Assembly: GCF_009735585.1 (NCBI RefSeq)
Contig: NZ_VJVW01000004.1
Coordinates: forward strand, 124,001 to 188,000
Source of the DNA: Christiangramia aestuarii
GTDB taxonomy: Bacteria > Bacteroidota > Bacteroidia > Flavobacteriales > Flavobacteriaceae
Reading direction: 5' to 3'
Length of the DNA: 64,000 nt
Both the position numbers and the translations under genes were made by a program. Below, piece after piece: positions 16,635 to 26,168 of this stretch. Positions within the stretch are counted from its first letter, which is position 1. The number at the start of each line of letters is the position of its first letter. The notes under the pieces are model-generated. The model was given only the letters and a program-made list of their open reading frames with translations. It was not told the DNA's origin and searched no databases.

Positions 16635-18176
16635 TTAGTTCGTAAGCTCTATAATTACTGGAGCAACTTTCTTAAGCTTATAGCTGGAGTTTCCTGCCAG
16701 CGAAGCATTAATGTCATAAATAGTAACAGATTCTCCTCTACCAGCTCTTCTTAGTGCATTCTTTGCCGCACCATCAAGCTTATTACCATTCACCACCACG
16801 GTAGGCTGTCCTGGTACTTTGAATTTGAATCCAGTAACGTTCAGGTTAAGATCGAAATCGAAATCTGGAAGATCTGCACCAATGGTAGAAATCTCAAGAC
16901 TGTTTCTCTGCATAGATACCGACCCGTCTTCTCCACGAATAGTTCCTACAGGTCTTGGAATGTCCTTTACCCTGAATGTTTTCTTATCAGAAACCGTCTT
17001 ACCACCAGGAAGCGTACCACTAACACTAATGGTAACTTCTCTAGCCTGAAGGGTAGTAACATCCATAAGGTAGCTTCCAGCCCCACCAGACTGTCTAAGT
17101 CCGGGAGCATTTGCGCTTACGCTGCTAACTCCAGGAATAGAAATGGTCATCGGGTTCTGAACCCCACGATACACCACGTTCATCTTATCGGCCGAGATAA
17201 CCGCTGAATTTGGAAGCGGAATTACGTTATAAGAATCTGATATTTTTATACTTTTTAAAGAGTCATTTTCCATGTACTGAAGCTCCCCGGTGATTTTTTG
17301 CTCACCAACATTCCCCGCAGGAAAATCAAGAACAACCTGCCCAGCCTCTGTATTATCAACCTTTTTACCGTTGATCACAACATTCTCGAACTGAAGCGTA
17401 TTATCAAAACGTCCAAGAACCACTTTTCCTTTGAAGTTTTCACCACTAAAGAAAGCAGGTTTGCTAGGAATTACGATCGCCTCGTAGTTCTTAAGGGAAA
17501 CGTCGCTTTGCAACTGTCCTGAAAGCATGGAAGAAAGGATCTCACTTTCGGTACTCTTTACATCAGCCTGCATTTGCGTAAGCTGGGTAATAGAAGCCAC
17601 TAATGGGAAACCTTCGAAACGGTATTTTAACCAAGGTACTTTTGCACCTTCAACGTTTTCTGGATCTGTGGCAAATTCTTGCTGAACATTGACCTTCTGG
17701 GCAATGGTGTTATATCCGTTTTCAAGTATTTCTGAAACCCCGTTTCGGTAAGTTTCTATCTGAGCCAGGAACTCTTCTCCTTTAGGAGAGATCCTACCAC
17801 TCTGGAAGAACATCTCATCCATAACGGTAGACTGGTCCATAGTCTCGTAATCTTTAGGATCGTTCACTGAAGCTTTAAGCTCTTCCTTGATACCTTCGAT
17901 ATACTGAGTGAAATTCGTAGAAAGTTCGTGGATCCTGTCTGCATCTTTTTTGATGCTGGTATATTTTGCAGGCTGCTCTTCAACCTTTGTGGCAAGCCCA
18001 GCCATAAGCGCAGTATTCCTTTCAGAATAATTGGCCGCCGTCTTGTCTAACTTTTCGTTCATTAATCCAAATGCGGTTAGTACCTCTTTGGACATATTTA
18101 GTGCCATCATGGCGATGAAAACCAGGTACATTAGGTTAATCATCTTCTGCCTTGGCGATTGTTTTCCGGATGCCAT
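16635..18176 (-). CDS. gldM: Gliding motility/T9SS motor protein GldM
   Basis: 513 residues. A single N-terminal membrane helix (about 12-28, MINLMYLVFIAMMALNMSKE) is followed by a long periplasmic part: first an alpha-helical domain, then beta-rich domains D2-D4 (for example VISADKMNVVYRGVQNPMTISIPG and GFKFKVPGQPTVVVNG). GldM dimers surrounded by the GldL pentamer form the proton-driven rotary motor of T9SS and span the periplasm to reach the GldKN ring. Length is that of the family. 53 bp separate it from gldL and 11 bp from gldN; one operon. Confidence 0.96.
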   Translation of the reverse strand: MASGKQSPRQKMINLMYLVFIAMMALNMSKEVLTAFGLMNEKLDKTAANYSERNTALMAGLATKVEEQPAKYTSIKKDADRIHELSTNFTQYIEGIKEELKASVNDPKDYETMDQSTVMDEMFFQSGRISPKGEEFLAQIETYRNGVSEILENGYNTIAQKVNVQQEFATDPENVEGAKVPWLKYRFEGFPLVASITQLTQMQADVKSTESEILSSMLSGQLQSDVSLKNYEAIVIPSKPAFFSGENFKGKVVLGRFDNTLQFENVVINGKKVDNTEAGQVVLDFPAGNVGEQKITGELQYMENDSLKSIKISDSYNVIPLPNSAVISADKMNVVYRGVQNPMTISIPGVSSVSANAPGLRQSGGAGSYLMDVTTLQAREVTISVSGTLPGGKTVSDKKTFRVKDIPRPVGTIRGEDGSVSMQRNSLEISTIGADLPDFDFDLNLNVTGFKFKVPGQPTVVVNGNKLDGAAKNALRRAGRGESVTIYDINASLAGNSSYKLKKVAPVIIELTN

Positions 18177-18229
18177 GTCTAATTAGTTGTTTTTAAATTA
18201 ATATAACAGCTTAATTGAAAAATTCTCAA

Positions 18230-18877
18230 TTAGACTCTAACTTTTCCGTTCATTGCGCTTAACATTCCACCATAAACATTGTTCAATGATGCCATATTAT
18301 CTGCAAGTGAATCCATTTGTGCTTTAAGTCTTCCAGCGTTCTCGGCAACTTCCTGGTTAACTTCTGCCTGTCTTGAAGCAGATTCAACCTGTGCCTTATA
18401 AATATTGTTAAGGGTTTCCATCTGGGCAGCGGCAACGCTTAACTCTTCACTGTATTTCTTTTGAGAGGCCATAGAATCTACTGTTGGAGCAATTCCTTTA
18501 GCAGCTCCCTCGAAGTTCTTAATGCTTTCTCCCAGAGAGGCCATAAGGTTGGCATCCAGCTTAGCTTCTTTCAACATCGCGTCCAGTTTTTTAGACAACA
18601 TACCTTCAGCTTCTTTTTCTTCAGCTACAACAGCGCTTCTCCTTCTTCCCTCTCCACCTGCAAGCTCAGGGTATACAAGAGACCAATCTAATTCATCATC
18701 TACTGGTTCGAATGCGGAATATGCGAATACCAGGGCTTCGACGATAAGTCCAGCGATAAGCATTGGGTTACCACCTGGCCAGTGCATGATTTTAAAAAGG
18801 GCACCTAGAATAACTACAGATGCTCCCAGACCATACACCATATTGGTCACTTTTTTTGTTGATCTTGAATTTGCCAT
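18230..18877 (-). CDS. gldL: Gliding motility/T9SS motor protein GldL
   Basis: 215 residues. Two membrane helices near the N-terminus (about 12-30 and 36-56) enclose the charged or polar residues expected in the stator: Lys29, His32 and Glu47, the last aligning with the motor glutamate described in F. johnsoniae GldL. The cytoplasmic C-terminal part is a long coiled coil (KLDAMLKEAKLDANLMASLGE... and LKAQMDSLADNMASLNNVYG). With GldM it makes the inner-membrane rotary motor energised by proton flow. The highly charged linker GGEGRRRSAVVAEEKEAEG is of ordinary length for the family. Confidence 0.96.
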   Translation of the reverse strand: MANSRSTKKVTNMVYGLGASVVILGALFKIMHWPGGNPMLIAGLIVEALVFAYSAFEPVDDELDWSLVYPELAGGEGRRRSAVVAEEKEAEGMLSKKLDAMLKEAKLDANLMASLGESIKNFEGAAKGIAPTVDSMASQKKYSEELSVAAAQMETLNNIYKAQVESASRQAEVNQEVAENAGRLKAQMDSLADNMASLNNVYGGMLSAMNGKVRV

Positions 18878-18935
18878 AACTCTAATGTTTAGTTTTCTTA
18901 ATTGGTTTTATTGATAGGTTAAAGTTCCAACTTCA

Positions 18936-20303
18936 CTATGGATTCTTCTGGTTAAGAGTCACGTCGGTTCCCAGGTAATCCTGTACGGTCCTGAAACCAA
19001 TATAACTTCTGGCAGAATCCATATACTCATAATCTCTTGAACTTACCTGAAGGAAGTATGCAACATCTTTCCATGATCCTCCTCGCACAACTTTTCTGCG
19101 GTCTTCAGGATTATTTACGGTAGGGTTCATTGTAGACATATACTCGTATGAACCTGGATCGTAAGAAGAATCTACCCATTCTGCCACGTTCCCGGCCATG
19201 TTGTATAGTCCGTAATCGTTAGGATCGTAAGACTTCGCCTCCACGGTGTAAAGAGCCTGGTCTGCGGCATAATCACCACGAAGCGGTTTAAAGTTAGCCA
19301 TAAAACATCCGCGGTCGTTCAGGGTATAAGGACCACCCCAAGGGTATGAAGCTCCTTCAAGGCCACCTCTAGCAGCGTATTCCCACTCACCTTCAGTAGG
19401 AAGTCTGTAAGAAGGCACATGCGCGTCTCCTTTTGAACGACGGAAGTCATTATGATATTTTGTTCTCCACTGAGTAAAAGCTCTTGCCTGTTTCCAGGAA
19501 ACACCTACTACAGGGTAATCGTTAAAAGCCTCATGCCAGAAGTAATCGTTGTGCATTGGCTCGTTATATGAATAATTGAAATCTTTGATCCAAACTGTAG
19601 TATCCGGATAGATTGGCACTACCTCGGTCTTAATGAAATCACTACGCTTCTGGTTACCATTTTTCGCGGCAGCCTGAATATCCATGTATGAATACTTGAA
19701 TTTCAGTTTTTTCACGTCTATGGTACGCTGCCCATTGTATACCTCATCAAGCGGGATGTACATGGAGTCCATCACCTCAGCGTAATATACATCGGGATAA
19801 TCTTCAGTATCCCAGATGATGTCGATGTCTTTATTCAGTTTTCTGTTTTCGTAATCGTCGGTAGGTCCACCCTGCCCGTAAGTATTCAGCATATATTCCT
19901 GGTACGGGGTAAGGTTTTCTGGATCGGCATCGGCAAAAGCGAATTCTCCAATCCCATCATCACCGGGAACAGCTCCCTGTAATTCTGCCATAATCGCCAG
20001 ATTTACACGTACAATAGAGTCCCTCACATCGTTGATGAACTGCCTATATTCAGCATTGGTGATCTCGGTTTCGTCCATATAGAAGGAACGAACAGTCACT
20101 GTTTTAGGGGGTGCATTCTTTTGCCCGGCAATGTCATCGTCAGATTTACCCATGATGAATGCGCCTCCCGGAATCAATGTCATACCATAAGGCTTCTCCG
20201 GATTCCACTTCTTCCCATCCGCACCTACAAGCTGCCCTCTATCTCCACCTCCACAGCTTGAAAGCAAGGCCAGAACAGCAATGAGCGAAATATACTTCTT
20301 CAT
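18936..20303 (-). CDS. gldK: Gliding motility/T9SS lipoprotein GldK
   Basis: 455 residues. Lipobox LLSSC with Cys17; a formylglycine-generating-enzyme-like fold follows, with TLIPGGAFIMG, FYMDETEITNAEYRQFI, TEGEWEYAARGG, YNMAGNVAEWVDSSYDPG and KVVRGGSWKD. No catalytic role is known; GldK/PorK is a structural outer-membrane lipoprotein that forms the ring with GldN. First gene of gldKLMN; a promoter-like sequence lies just upstream (20340-20370), although the preceding gene is only 116 bp away and co-directional. Confidence 0.95.
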   Translation of the reverse strand: MKKYISLIAVLALLSSCGGGDRGQLVGADGKKWNPEKPYGMTLIPGGAFIMGKSDDDIAGQKNAPPKTVTVRSFYMDETEITNAEYRQFINDVRDSIVRVNLAIMAELQGAVPGDDGIGEFAFADADPENLTPYQEYMLNTYGQGGPTDDYENRKLNKDIDIIWDTEDYPDVYYAEVMDSMYIPLDEVYNGQRTIDVKKLKFKYSYMDIQAAAKNGNQKRSDFIKTEVVPIYPDTTVWIKDFNYSYNEPMHNDYFWHEAFNDYPVVGVSWKQARAFTQWRTKYHNDFRRSKGDAHVPSYRLPTEGEWEYAARGGLEGASYPWGGPYTLNDRGCFMANFKPLRGDYAADQALYTVEAKSYDPNDYGLYNMAGNVAEWVDSSYDPGSYEYMSTMNPTVNNPEDRRKVVRGGSWKDVAYFLQVSSRDYEYMDSARSYIGFRTVQDYLGTDVTLNQKNP

Positions 20304-20339
20304 AATTATCTTAGGTTAAGACATTTTGATTTACGGTGG

Positions 20340-20370
20340 TAAACCTATCTAATTATTTTTTAAAAAACAA
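20340..20370 (-). promoter_or_regulatory. Putative promoter of gldKLMN
   Basis: On the minus strand TTG (20370-20368), 20-bp spacer, TAGGTTTA (20347-20340), a 7-of-8 match to TAnnTTTG. It lies about 40 bp before the gldK start. Confidence 0.45.
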
Positions 20371-20419
20371 TATTTCAGATAAAAATACAGTAAATCAGAA
20401 TAATGTCTGAATATAATTT

Positions 20420-21580
20420 TTAGACTTCGTTTTTTCTTTTGGCTTTATACCAACGCTCGGGTATTACCTGGTTGCAAGCCTCAAGGTAATCTTCCTCGCT
20501 GCAAGGTAATAACGTATGCCTTTTTAATTTAGTATTCACATTCGATGAAAACGGAATTTCTATCCACCATCTACCGCTAACAGGGCTCTTAAAGAACACT
20601 AAAACCTCGTCATCGATTGGGACCTGATACTTAATAAACTCCTTTTTCGCAGAAATAGTATTTTCGTTGGTACGATAATTTACTCCTTCTATAAAGTACC
20701 AAACGATCTGGGCCACCAGCATATCTGCCAGCTCACCAAGGCCATCCTGGTATTCGTAAACCCCAAAGGACGAGACCTTATCGCTTATCCCTGCATACCT
20801 GGAAAGGGCGCAGATCTCACGACCATTAAAGCCGTTCGGGGAATTGAACCTACTGGAATTCATGGAAGCCGAATCTATAGCTCCAAGGTCCAGGCCTACT
20901 ATATTAGCACTCCTGAATATAGGCTCCATCTGCCTGATATCTGAGGTCACTTCTCCCAGCCTGTAAGCTTCAAAAAACAACCTTTCCATCAGCTCAATTT
21001 CATCCTGTGAATTGAAATAAGTTTGATATCCCAGGGCCGAATAATTAAATAAATTATAAGGCTTATTAACTACGATTTTTCCTACATAAGATTCGCTGGA
21101 AATTTGCTTTTCAGCGTCTCCAAGATCGAATTTCCGGTCGATATTTACCAGATTAACCATCTGATCCAGCTTATCATATGCCCTATACTGAGCATAAACC
21201 AGATCCTGACTTCCTCCCAGGATCACCGGCATTATATCCTGCTTTATCAGGCTTTCAACGAGCGTTTGCACCGCGAAATACGTATCATCTATGGTCGCAC
21301 CAGCCTCGATATCCCCCAGATCGGCAATTTTTAACTTCCAGTTCCCCGGAAATAAGCTGTAGAACTGACGTCTAAGCTTAAAAAATTCTGGTAATGGCGA
21401 TTTTTCAACTGCCATCCTGTTCTCACGAACCCCAAAAATAGCCACGTTCACTCCTTCCAACTCTGGAAGTCCAGACCTGCTGGTATGAAGTTTTATCTGT
21501 GCCCCTATGCACTGCTTATTTAAATGACTGATCCCGTCCAGAAGCTCCTCACTCACCGGACTAAGAAAATCGAAATCCAT
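20420..21580 (-). CDS. Arginase/formimidoylglutamase-fold protein, probably non-catalytic
   Basis: 386 residues with the ureohydrolase fold, but metal ligands are degraded. The canonical GGDHS is GGSQD here (His replaced by Gln125); DAHAD is DRKFD (Asp148 and Asp152 kept, His replaced by Lys150); the second Asp of DVD is Gly233 in LDLGAID. Three of the six manganese ligands are therefore missing, so classical arginase or formiminoglutamase activity is unlikely. The start is 3 bp after the topA stop, suggesting coupled translation, and gldK lies 116 bp downstream. I recall the same gene order in other Flavobacteria, usually annotated formimidoylglutamase. A structural, regulatory or T9SS-linked role is possible but unproven. 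Confidence 0.8.
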   Translation of the reverse strand: MDFDFLSPVSEELLDGISHLNKQCIGAQIKLHTSRSGLPELEGVNVAIFGVRENRMAVEKSPLPEFFKLRRQFYSLFPGNWKLKIADLGDIEAGATIDDTYFAVQTLVESLIKQDIMPVILGGSQDLVYAQYRAYDKLDQMVNLVNIDRKFDLGDAEKQISSESYVGKIVVNKPYNLFNYSALGYQTYFNSQDEIELMERLFFEAYRLGEVTSDIRQMEPIFRSANIVGLDLGAIDSASMNSSRFNSPNGFNGREICALSRYAGISDKVSSFGVYEYQDGLGELADMLVAQIVWYFIEGVNYRTNENTISAKKEFIKYQVPIDDEVLVFFKSPVSGRWWIEIPFSSNVNTKLKRHTLLPCSEEDYLEACNQVIPERWYKAKRKNEV

Positions 21581-21583
21581 AGG

Positions 21584-24121
21584 TTATTTCTTTTTGGTAG
21601 TTTTTTTCGCGGTTGTCCTTTTGGCCGTGGTCTTCTTTTTAGCAGTGGTTTTCTTTTTCGTGGTCTTCTTCTTGCCTTTACCGCTCTTTTCCAGGATATC
21701 TTTCACCTCTTCCAGGGTAAGTTCCTCTGCCTTGGTTGTTTTAGGCAACTCCACCTTGGTCTTGCCCTTAATAACATTGAACCTTCCCCACCTGGCCTTT
21801 TCTACCCTAATACCTTCTTCTTCCCAGTGGTGGATTAGTTTTTCCCTTTCCTTGCGCAACTTATCCTCTATAAGCTCTTCGATATCACTACCGGAAAGGT
21901 TATCAAAATCATATTTTTTGTTCACGTTAATGAACATATTGTTCCATTTAAGATAAGGCCCGAATCTACCCACACCTTTTTGTACGGGAAGCTCCTTGTA
22001 TTCATAAATAGGAGCATCTGCCTTCTCTTTTTCCTTGATGAGTTCCATGGCGCGATCGAAATCCACGTTCATAGGGTCCTCACCTTTTTCCAGGGAAACG
22101 TATTTTTTACCGAATTTCACATATGGCCCGTAACGACCATTATTAACTTCTACATCCTCTCCTTTGTATTCCCCAAGTTTTTTTGGAAGCTGGAAAAGAT
22201 CCATAGCTTCTTCATATGTTAGGGTTTCCATACTTTGGTCTGGACTGAGGCTGGCAAATTTCGGTTTTTCGTCATCTTCTACACTGCCAATCTGAACCAT
22301 AGGTCCAAATTTTCCTAACCTAACACTTACAGGCTTTCCGGTCTCGGGATCTTCTCCCAGGATTCTTTCGCCCACCTCCCTTTCAGCGTTCTTGGCCACA
22401 TCCTGAACATGAGGATGGAAATCTTTGTAGAATTCCTTCATCATGGTCTTCCACTCCTCGTTTCCTTCTGCAATGTTATCGAAGCTTTCCTCTACCTTTG
22501 CGGTAAAATTGTAGTCCAGGATATTAGAGAAATGGTTCACCAGGAAATCGTTCACGACCATCCCCGTGGCTGTAGGAACTAATTTACCCTTGTCACTTCC
22601 AACGGTTTCGGTTAATTTTTTCTCCTGAAGCTTATCGTTCTTAAGCCTGAATTGCACATATTCTCTTTCGGTCCCTTCTACAGAACCTTTTTCGATATAA
22701 TTCCTGCTCTGTATGGTAGAAATGGTAGGAGCGTAAGTAGAAGGTCTTCCTATCCCCAGCTCTTCAAGTTTCTTAACCAGTGAAGCTTCTGTATACCTGT
22801 ATGGCGGCCTCGTAAATCTTTCGGTCGCCGTGATATAGTCATTATCCAGCGGCTGACCTACTTTTAAAGCAGGCAGCATTCCGCTTTGTTCCTCATCTTC
22901 ATCATCGCTTCCTTCGAGGTAAACCTTCAGGAAACCGTCGAATTTAAGTACCTCTCCGTTGGCAGTAAAATGATTGTCATGTTTATCTGCCTCGATCTTC
23001 ACATTGGTCCTTTCCAGTTGAGCGTCGCTCATTTGAGAAGCGATGGCTCGTTTCCAGATAAGCTCGTAAAGACGTTGCTGGTCGCGATCTGCAGAAATAC
23101 TGTGCTTGGCAAAATTCGTAGGACGAATGGCCTCGTGAGCCTCCTGGGCACCCTTGGATTTCCCCTTGAACTGTCGCGCCTTGGCGTATTTGTCGCCGTA
23201 AGCCTTCATTATCTCTTCCTTGGCGCCCTTCCTGGCGTCTTCAGAAAGGTTCACACTGTCTGTTCTCATATAAGTAATATGACCGGCTTCGTATAAACGC
23301 TGAGCCATGGTCATGGTCTTACTTACTGAAAAGTATAATTTTCTTGCCGCTTCCTGCTGAAGTGTGGAAGTGGTAAATGGAGGCGCCGGATTCTTTTTGG
23401 CCGGTTTTGTAGTAAGATCGGCTACTTTAAAATTAGCACCTATATTCTCTTTCAGGAAGTTCTCTGCTTCCTCTTTGGTATCAAAATTCTTTGGGATCTT
23501 GGCTTTAAAGCTTTTCCCGTCTTCAGTAGAAAATTCAGCGTCTATCCTGTAAGATCCCTGTGGAGTGAAATCCTGGATCTCACGTTCTCTTTCTACAATA
23601 AGCCTTACGGCTACAGATTGCACCCTTCCTGCAGAAAGGCCACCTTTTACTTTTCTCCATAGAACCGGAGAAAGCTCATAACCCACAAGCCTGTCCAAAA
23701 CCCTTCTCGCCTGCTGGGCGTTAACCAGGTTATAGTCTATGGACCTCGGATTTTCTATGGCACGAAGAATCGCAGATTTGGTGATCTCGTGGAAAACGAT
23801 CCTTTTGGTCTTGTCATCCTTTAACTTTAGCTCTTCTGCAAGGTGCCACGCAATGGCCTCTCCTTCCCGGTCCTCATCACTCGCTAGCCATACAGTTTCT
23901 GCATCCTTGGCCAGGCCCTTGAGTTTTCGAACTACATCCTTCTTATCTTTGGATACAATATATTTAGGCGTGAAATCTCCTTCGGTATCTACACCAATCT
24001 CCTTGGTAGGCAGATCTGCGATATGACCGAAACTGGAAGCGACCTTATAATCGGTTCCCAGAAACTTTTCTATGGTTTTGGCCTTCGCAGGAGACTCAAC
24101 TATCACTAAATTCTTAGCCAT
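21584..24121 (-). CDS. topA: DNA topoisomerase I (type IA)
   Basis: 845 residues from ATG 24121; a GTG at 24169 lies upstream of the putative -7 element and is rejected. TOPRIM domain at the N-terminus with LVIVESPAKAKTIEKFLG and the acidic triad DEDREGEAIAWHL. The catalytic tyrosine is in GHITYMRTDSVNLS; GRPSTYAPTISTIQ is the type IA signature downstream. The C-terminal part has three or four short repeats (KFGPMVQIG, GRYGPYVKFG, GRFGPYLKWN, ARWGRFNVI) instead of the four-cysteine zinc fingers of E. coli, and ends in a Lys/Thr/Ala-rich tail of about 30 residues. It relaxes negative supercoils. Confidence 0.97.
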   Translation of the reverse strand: MAKNLVIVESPAKAKTIEKFLGTDYKVASSFGHIADLPTKEIGVDTEGDFTPKYIVSKDKKDVVRKLKGLAKDAETVWLASDEDREGEAIAWHLAEELKLKDDKTKRIVFHEITKSAILRAIENPRSIDYNLVNAQQARRVLDRLVGYELSPVLWRKVKGGLSAGRVQSVAVRLIVEREREIQDFTPQGSYRIDAEFSTEDGKSFKAKIPKNFDTKEEAENFLKENIGANFKVADLTTKPAKKNPAPPFTTSTLQQEAARKLYFSVSKTMTMAQRLYEAGHITYMRTDSVNLSEDARKGAKEEIMKAYGDKYAKARQFKGKSKGAQEAHEAIRPTNFAKHSISADRDQQRLYELIWKRAIASQMSDAQLERTNVKIEADKHDNHFTANGEVLKFDGFLKVYLEGSDDEDEEQSGMLPALKVGQPLDNDYITATERFTRPPYRYTEASLVKKLEELGIGRPSTYAPTISTIQSRNYIEKGSVEGTEREYVQFRLKNDKLQEKKLTETVGSDKGKLVPTATGMVVNDFLVNHFSNILDYNFTAKVEESFDNIAEGNEEWKTMMKEFYKDFHPHVQDVAKNAEREVGERILGEDPETGKPVSVRLGKFGPMVQIGSVEDDEKPKFASLSPDQSMETLTYEEAMDLFQLPKKLGEYKGEDVEVNNGRYGPYVKFGKKYVSLEKGEDPMNVDFDRAMELIKEKEKADAPIYEYKELPVQKGVGRFGPYLKWNNMFINVNKKYDFDNLSGSDIEELIEDKLRKEREKLIHHWEEEGIRVEKARWGRFNVIKGKTKVELPKTTKAEELTLEEVKDILEKSGKGKKKTTKKKTTAKKKTTAKRTTAKKTTKKK

Positions 24122-24142
24122 AAATTTGTCGGTTTGTAATTG

Positions 24143-24150
24143 CAAAAGTA
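24143..24150 (-). promoter_or_regulatory. Putative -7 element of topA
   Basis: TACTTTTG on the minus strand matches TAnnTTTG and lies about 22 bp before the topA ATG. The -33 element is not clear. Confidence 0.45.
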
Positions 24151-24261
24151 TATCAAATTTTTCTTCCACTCGTTAAACTTGAATTAAAACCGGGGAACAA
24201 AGCCTTGGAATACCTGAATTGGAAAGCCTTTCGGGGTCTGAAAAAAAAATCTGACCGGGAA

Positions 24262-25311
24262 CTATTCGGTATAAAAAAATACGGAAGAAACTTTCGGGAG
24301 GGCATACCTGAGATCTGGGGCGATATTGCCCGAAACAGAAGTCGCATTGTTAAAAGCCAGAATCCTACCACCGTTATTAAGACTCTCTGCTACAAAAACC
24401 ACATCGTAGGCAGAATCATAATCTACATCAACCGGGTTTCCCAGGAGGGTATTCCCGCCGGCGATCTTCAGCTGGTCTGCTTCACCAATAAATCCACCAG
24501 TGGTGGCGGTATTGAACTTGGTATCAAAATTCGTAATAATATGTAAACCTCCATCTGAACTGGTTTCAGCCTCCCCGATATCTGAAAGCACCATTACCCC
24601 ATTTTCATAATCCAGTCCCTGGGCACGGACCATACCCTGAATGGTAACGATCTTATCGGCTGCCCTGATGGCAGAAGAAGAATTTGCCAGGAAATTCCTG
24701 AATACGGCAAGCCTGTTGGTTTCATCTACCGCCGCAAAAAGATCTCCGCCCACGAACTCTATCCCGTAAACCTTGAATTTGGTCGTCACGATATTTCTAA
24801 GAAAAAAGCCATTACTGGTCCTGGCGTAAACGAACAGCCTGCCTTCCCCGGTTTCGGGATCGCCGTCCAGGTCTGTATTATCTGATACCACGTAGAAATC
24901 TCCGTTCACACTTAGGTCGCGTGGGCTTTGCAGATCTGGGCTGCCGGCGATTTCAGTTTCGGGGTTCTGGGTACCTCCAGCTCCCAGTTCACTGATACCT
25001 GGATAGGAGATAAGCCTGTTTGAGGACCTGGAAACTAAGGTAAAAGCGTCGTTGGCCGCAGAAAAATGTACCCCCCCGGCATCTGATGAGGAATTGGCAT
25101 AAGTGGTGATCTGCCCGGTATTTATATCATAACGCTTCACTTCACCATTATGAGTTGCAGCATATAAGTGTGCGGTTTCCGAAGTTTGTACGCGGGTATT
25201 CAAAGTATCGTCATTAGAGCAGGCCTGCACTAAAACAGAAAGAATTATCAGGAATAATATTTTCGAAATTCTCAAAATCAAAACTTTTGGCGAATATATA
25301 TAACGAAGCAT
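24262..25311 (-). CDS. Beta-propeller-like lipoprotein of unknown function
   Basis: 349 residues. Signal peptide with lipobox LVQAC; Cys at about residue 31. The body consists of repeating strand units such as AHLYAATHNGEVKRYDINTG, FTLVSRSSNRLISYPG, RLFVYARTSNGFFLRNI, and DVVFVAESLNNGGRILAFNN, which resemble NHL/WD40/YncE-like propellers. No enzyme motif was seen. It probably sits in the periplasm or on the cell surface. The gene is divergent from the SDR gene at 25409. Confidence 0.7.
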   Translation of the reverse strand: MLRYIYSPKVLILRISKILFLIILSVLVQACSNDDTLNTRVQTSETAHLYAATHNGEVKRYDINTGQITTYANSSSDAGGVHFSAANDAFTLVSRSSNRLISYPGISELGAGGTQNPETEIAGSPDLQSPRDLSVNGDFYVVSDNTDLDGDPETGEGRLFVYARTSNGFFLRNIVTTKFKVYGIEFVGGDLFAAVDETNRLAVFRNFLANSSSAIRAADKIVTIQGMVRAQGLDYENGVMVLSDIGEAETSSDGGLHIITNFDTKFNTATTGGFIGEADQLKIAGGNTLLGNPVDVDYDSAYDVVFVAESLNNGGRILAFNNATSVSGNIAPDLRYALPKVSSVFFYTE

Positions 25312-25408
25312 ATTTCAATATAATCTACAGGCGTTAAATATCTGTTATTTGAAATTATATTAACGCAATTTCCCATGCTTATTAAGCATATTAGAAAAAA
25401 ACCAGTAA

Positions 25409-26140
25409 ATGAGCATTGAAGGAAAAATAGCGGTTATTACCGGGGCAAGCAGTGGAATTGGGGAAGCAGTAGCCAGGAAGTTATCTTCAGAAAAATGTAT
25501 AGTGGTACTTGCCAGCAGAAGCCTGGATAAACTAAAAAAGATACAGCAGGAACTACCTAATGAGAGCATGGTAGTAGAGATGGACGTTTGTAGTTCAGAG
25601 AGTGTTTCAAGGGCATTTAACAAGGTGATCGAGAAGTATAAGACCGTAGATATTCTTGTAAACTCTGCCGGAATCATGCCGCTTACCTATTTAAAGAATC
25701 GACATTTAGACGAGTGGCTAAACACCGTTGAAGTAAACCTGAAAGGTACTCTTCGCACTATCTATTCTGCCCTGCCTAAAATGAAGGAAAATCAAAACGG
25801 GCATATCGTGAACATCGCCTCGGTAGACGGGAAGGAGATATTTCCCGGTGGTTCGATATACGGCGCCTCCAAGGCTGCGGTGATAGAACTTTCCAAGGCA
25901 ATGCGCATGGAGCTTTCTCCGGAATTTAATATTCGGGTCACCGCAATTGAACCGGGTACGGTGAACACCAACCTGAGAGATGATATTACCGACCAGGAAT
26001 TACTCAATGACAAGGATTATGGTGGAGACGAACCAAAACTGAAGGTTGAACATATAGCCGACGCTGTGCTCTATGCCATTTCTCAGCCAGAATCGGTGAA
26101 CGTGAACGAACTTATGGTAAAACCTACCGGGAAGTCGTAA
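25409..26140 (+). CDS. Short-chain dehydrogenase/reductase (classical SDR)
   Basis: 243 residues. Cofactor motif TGASSGIG (11-18), the NSAG motif at 85-88, and the catalytic Ser138, Tyr151 and Lys155 in IASVDG...YGASK. SRSLDKLKKI after strand 2 carries basic residues that fit NADP(H). It reduces a carbonyl or oxidises an alcohol; similar proteins in the YdfG/serine dehydrogenase group act on hydroxy acids, but the substrate here is undetermined. Followed 28 bp later by a small basic membrane protein gene, possibly co-transcribed. Confidence 0.92.
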   Translation: MSIEGKIAVITGASSGIGEAVARKLSSEKCIVVLASRSLDKLKKIQQELPNESMVVEMDVCSSESVSRAFNKVIEKYKTVDILVNSAGIMPLTYLKNRHLDEWLNTVEVNLKGTLRTIYSALPKMKENQNGHIVNIASVDGKEIFPGGSIYGASKAAVIELSKAMRMELSPEFNIRVTAIEPGTVNTNLRDDITDQELLNDKDYGGDEPKLKVEHIADAVLYAISQPESVNVNELMVKPTGKS

Positions 26141-26168
26141 GAATCAATTAATAAATTAAAAGAACATT

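Noticed and set aside
21594-21956. Hydrophobic plus-strand frame opposite the topA 3' end
   Set aside because: It is the antisense reading of the lysine-rich TopA tail, where Lys codons read as Phe/Leu/Val.
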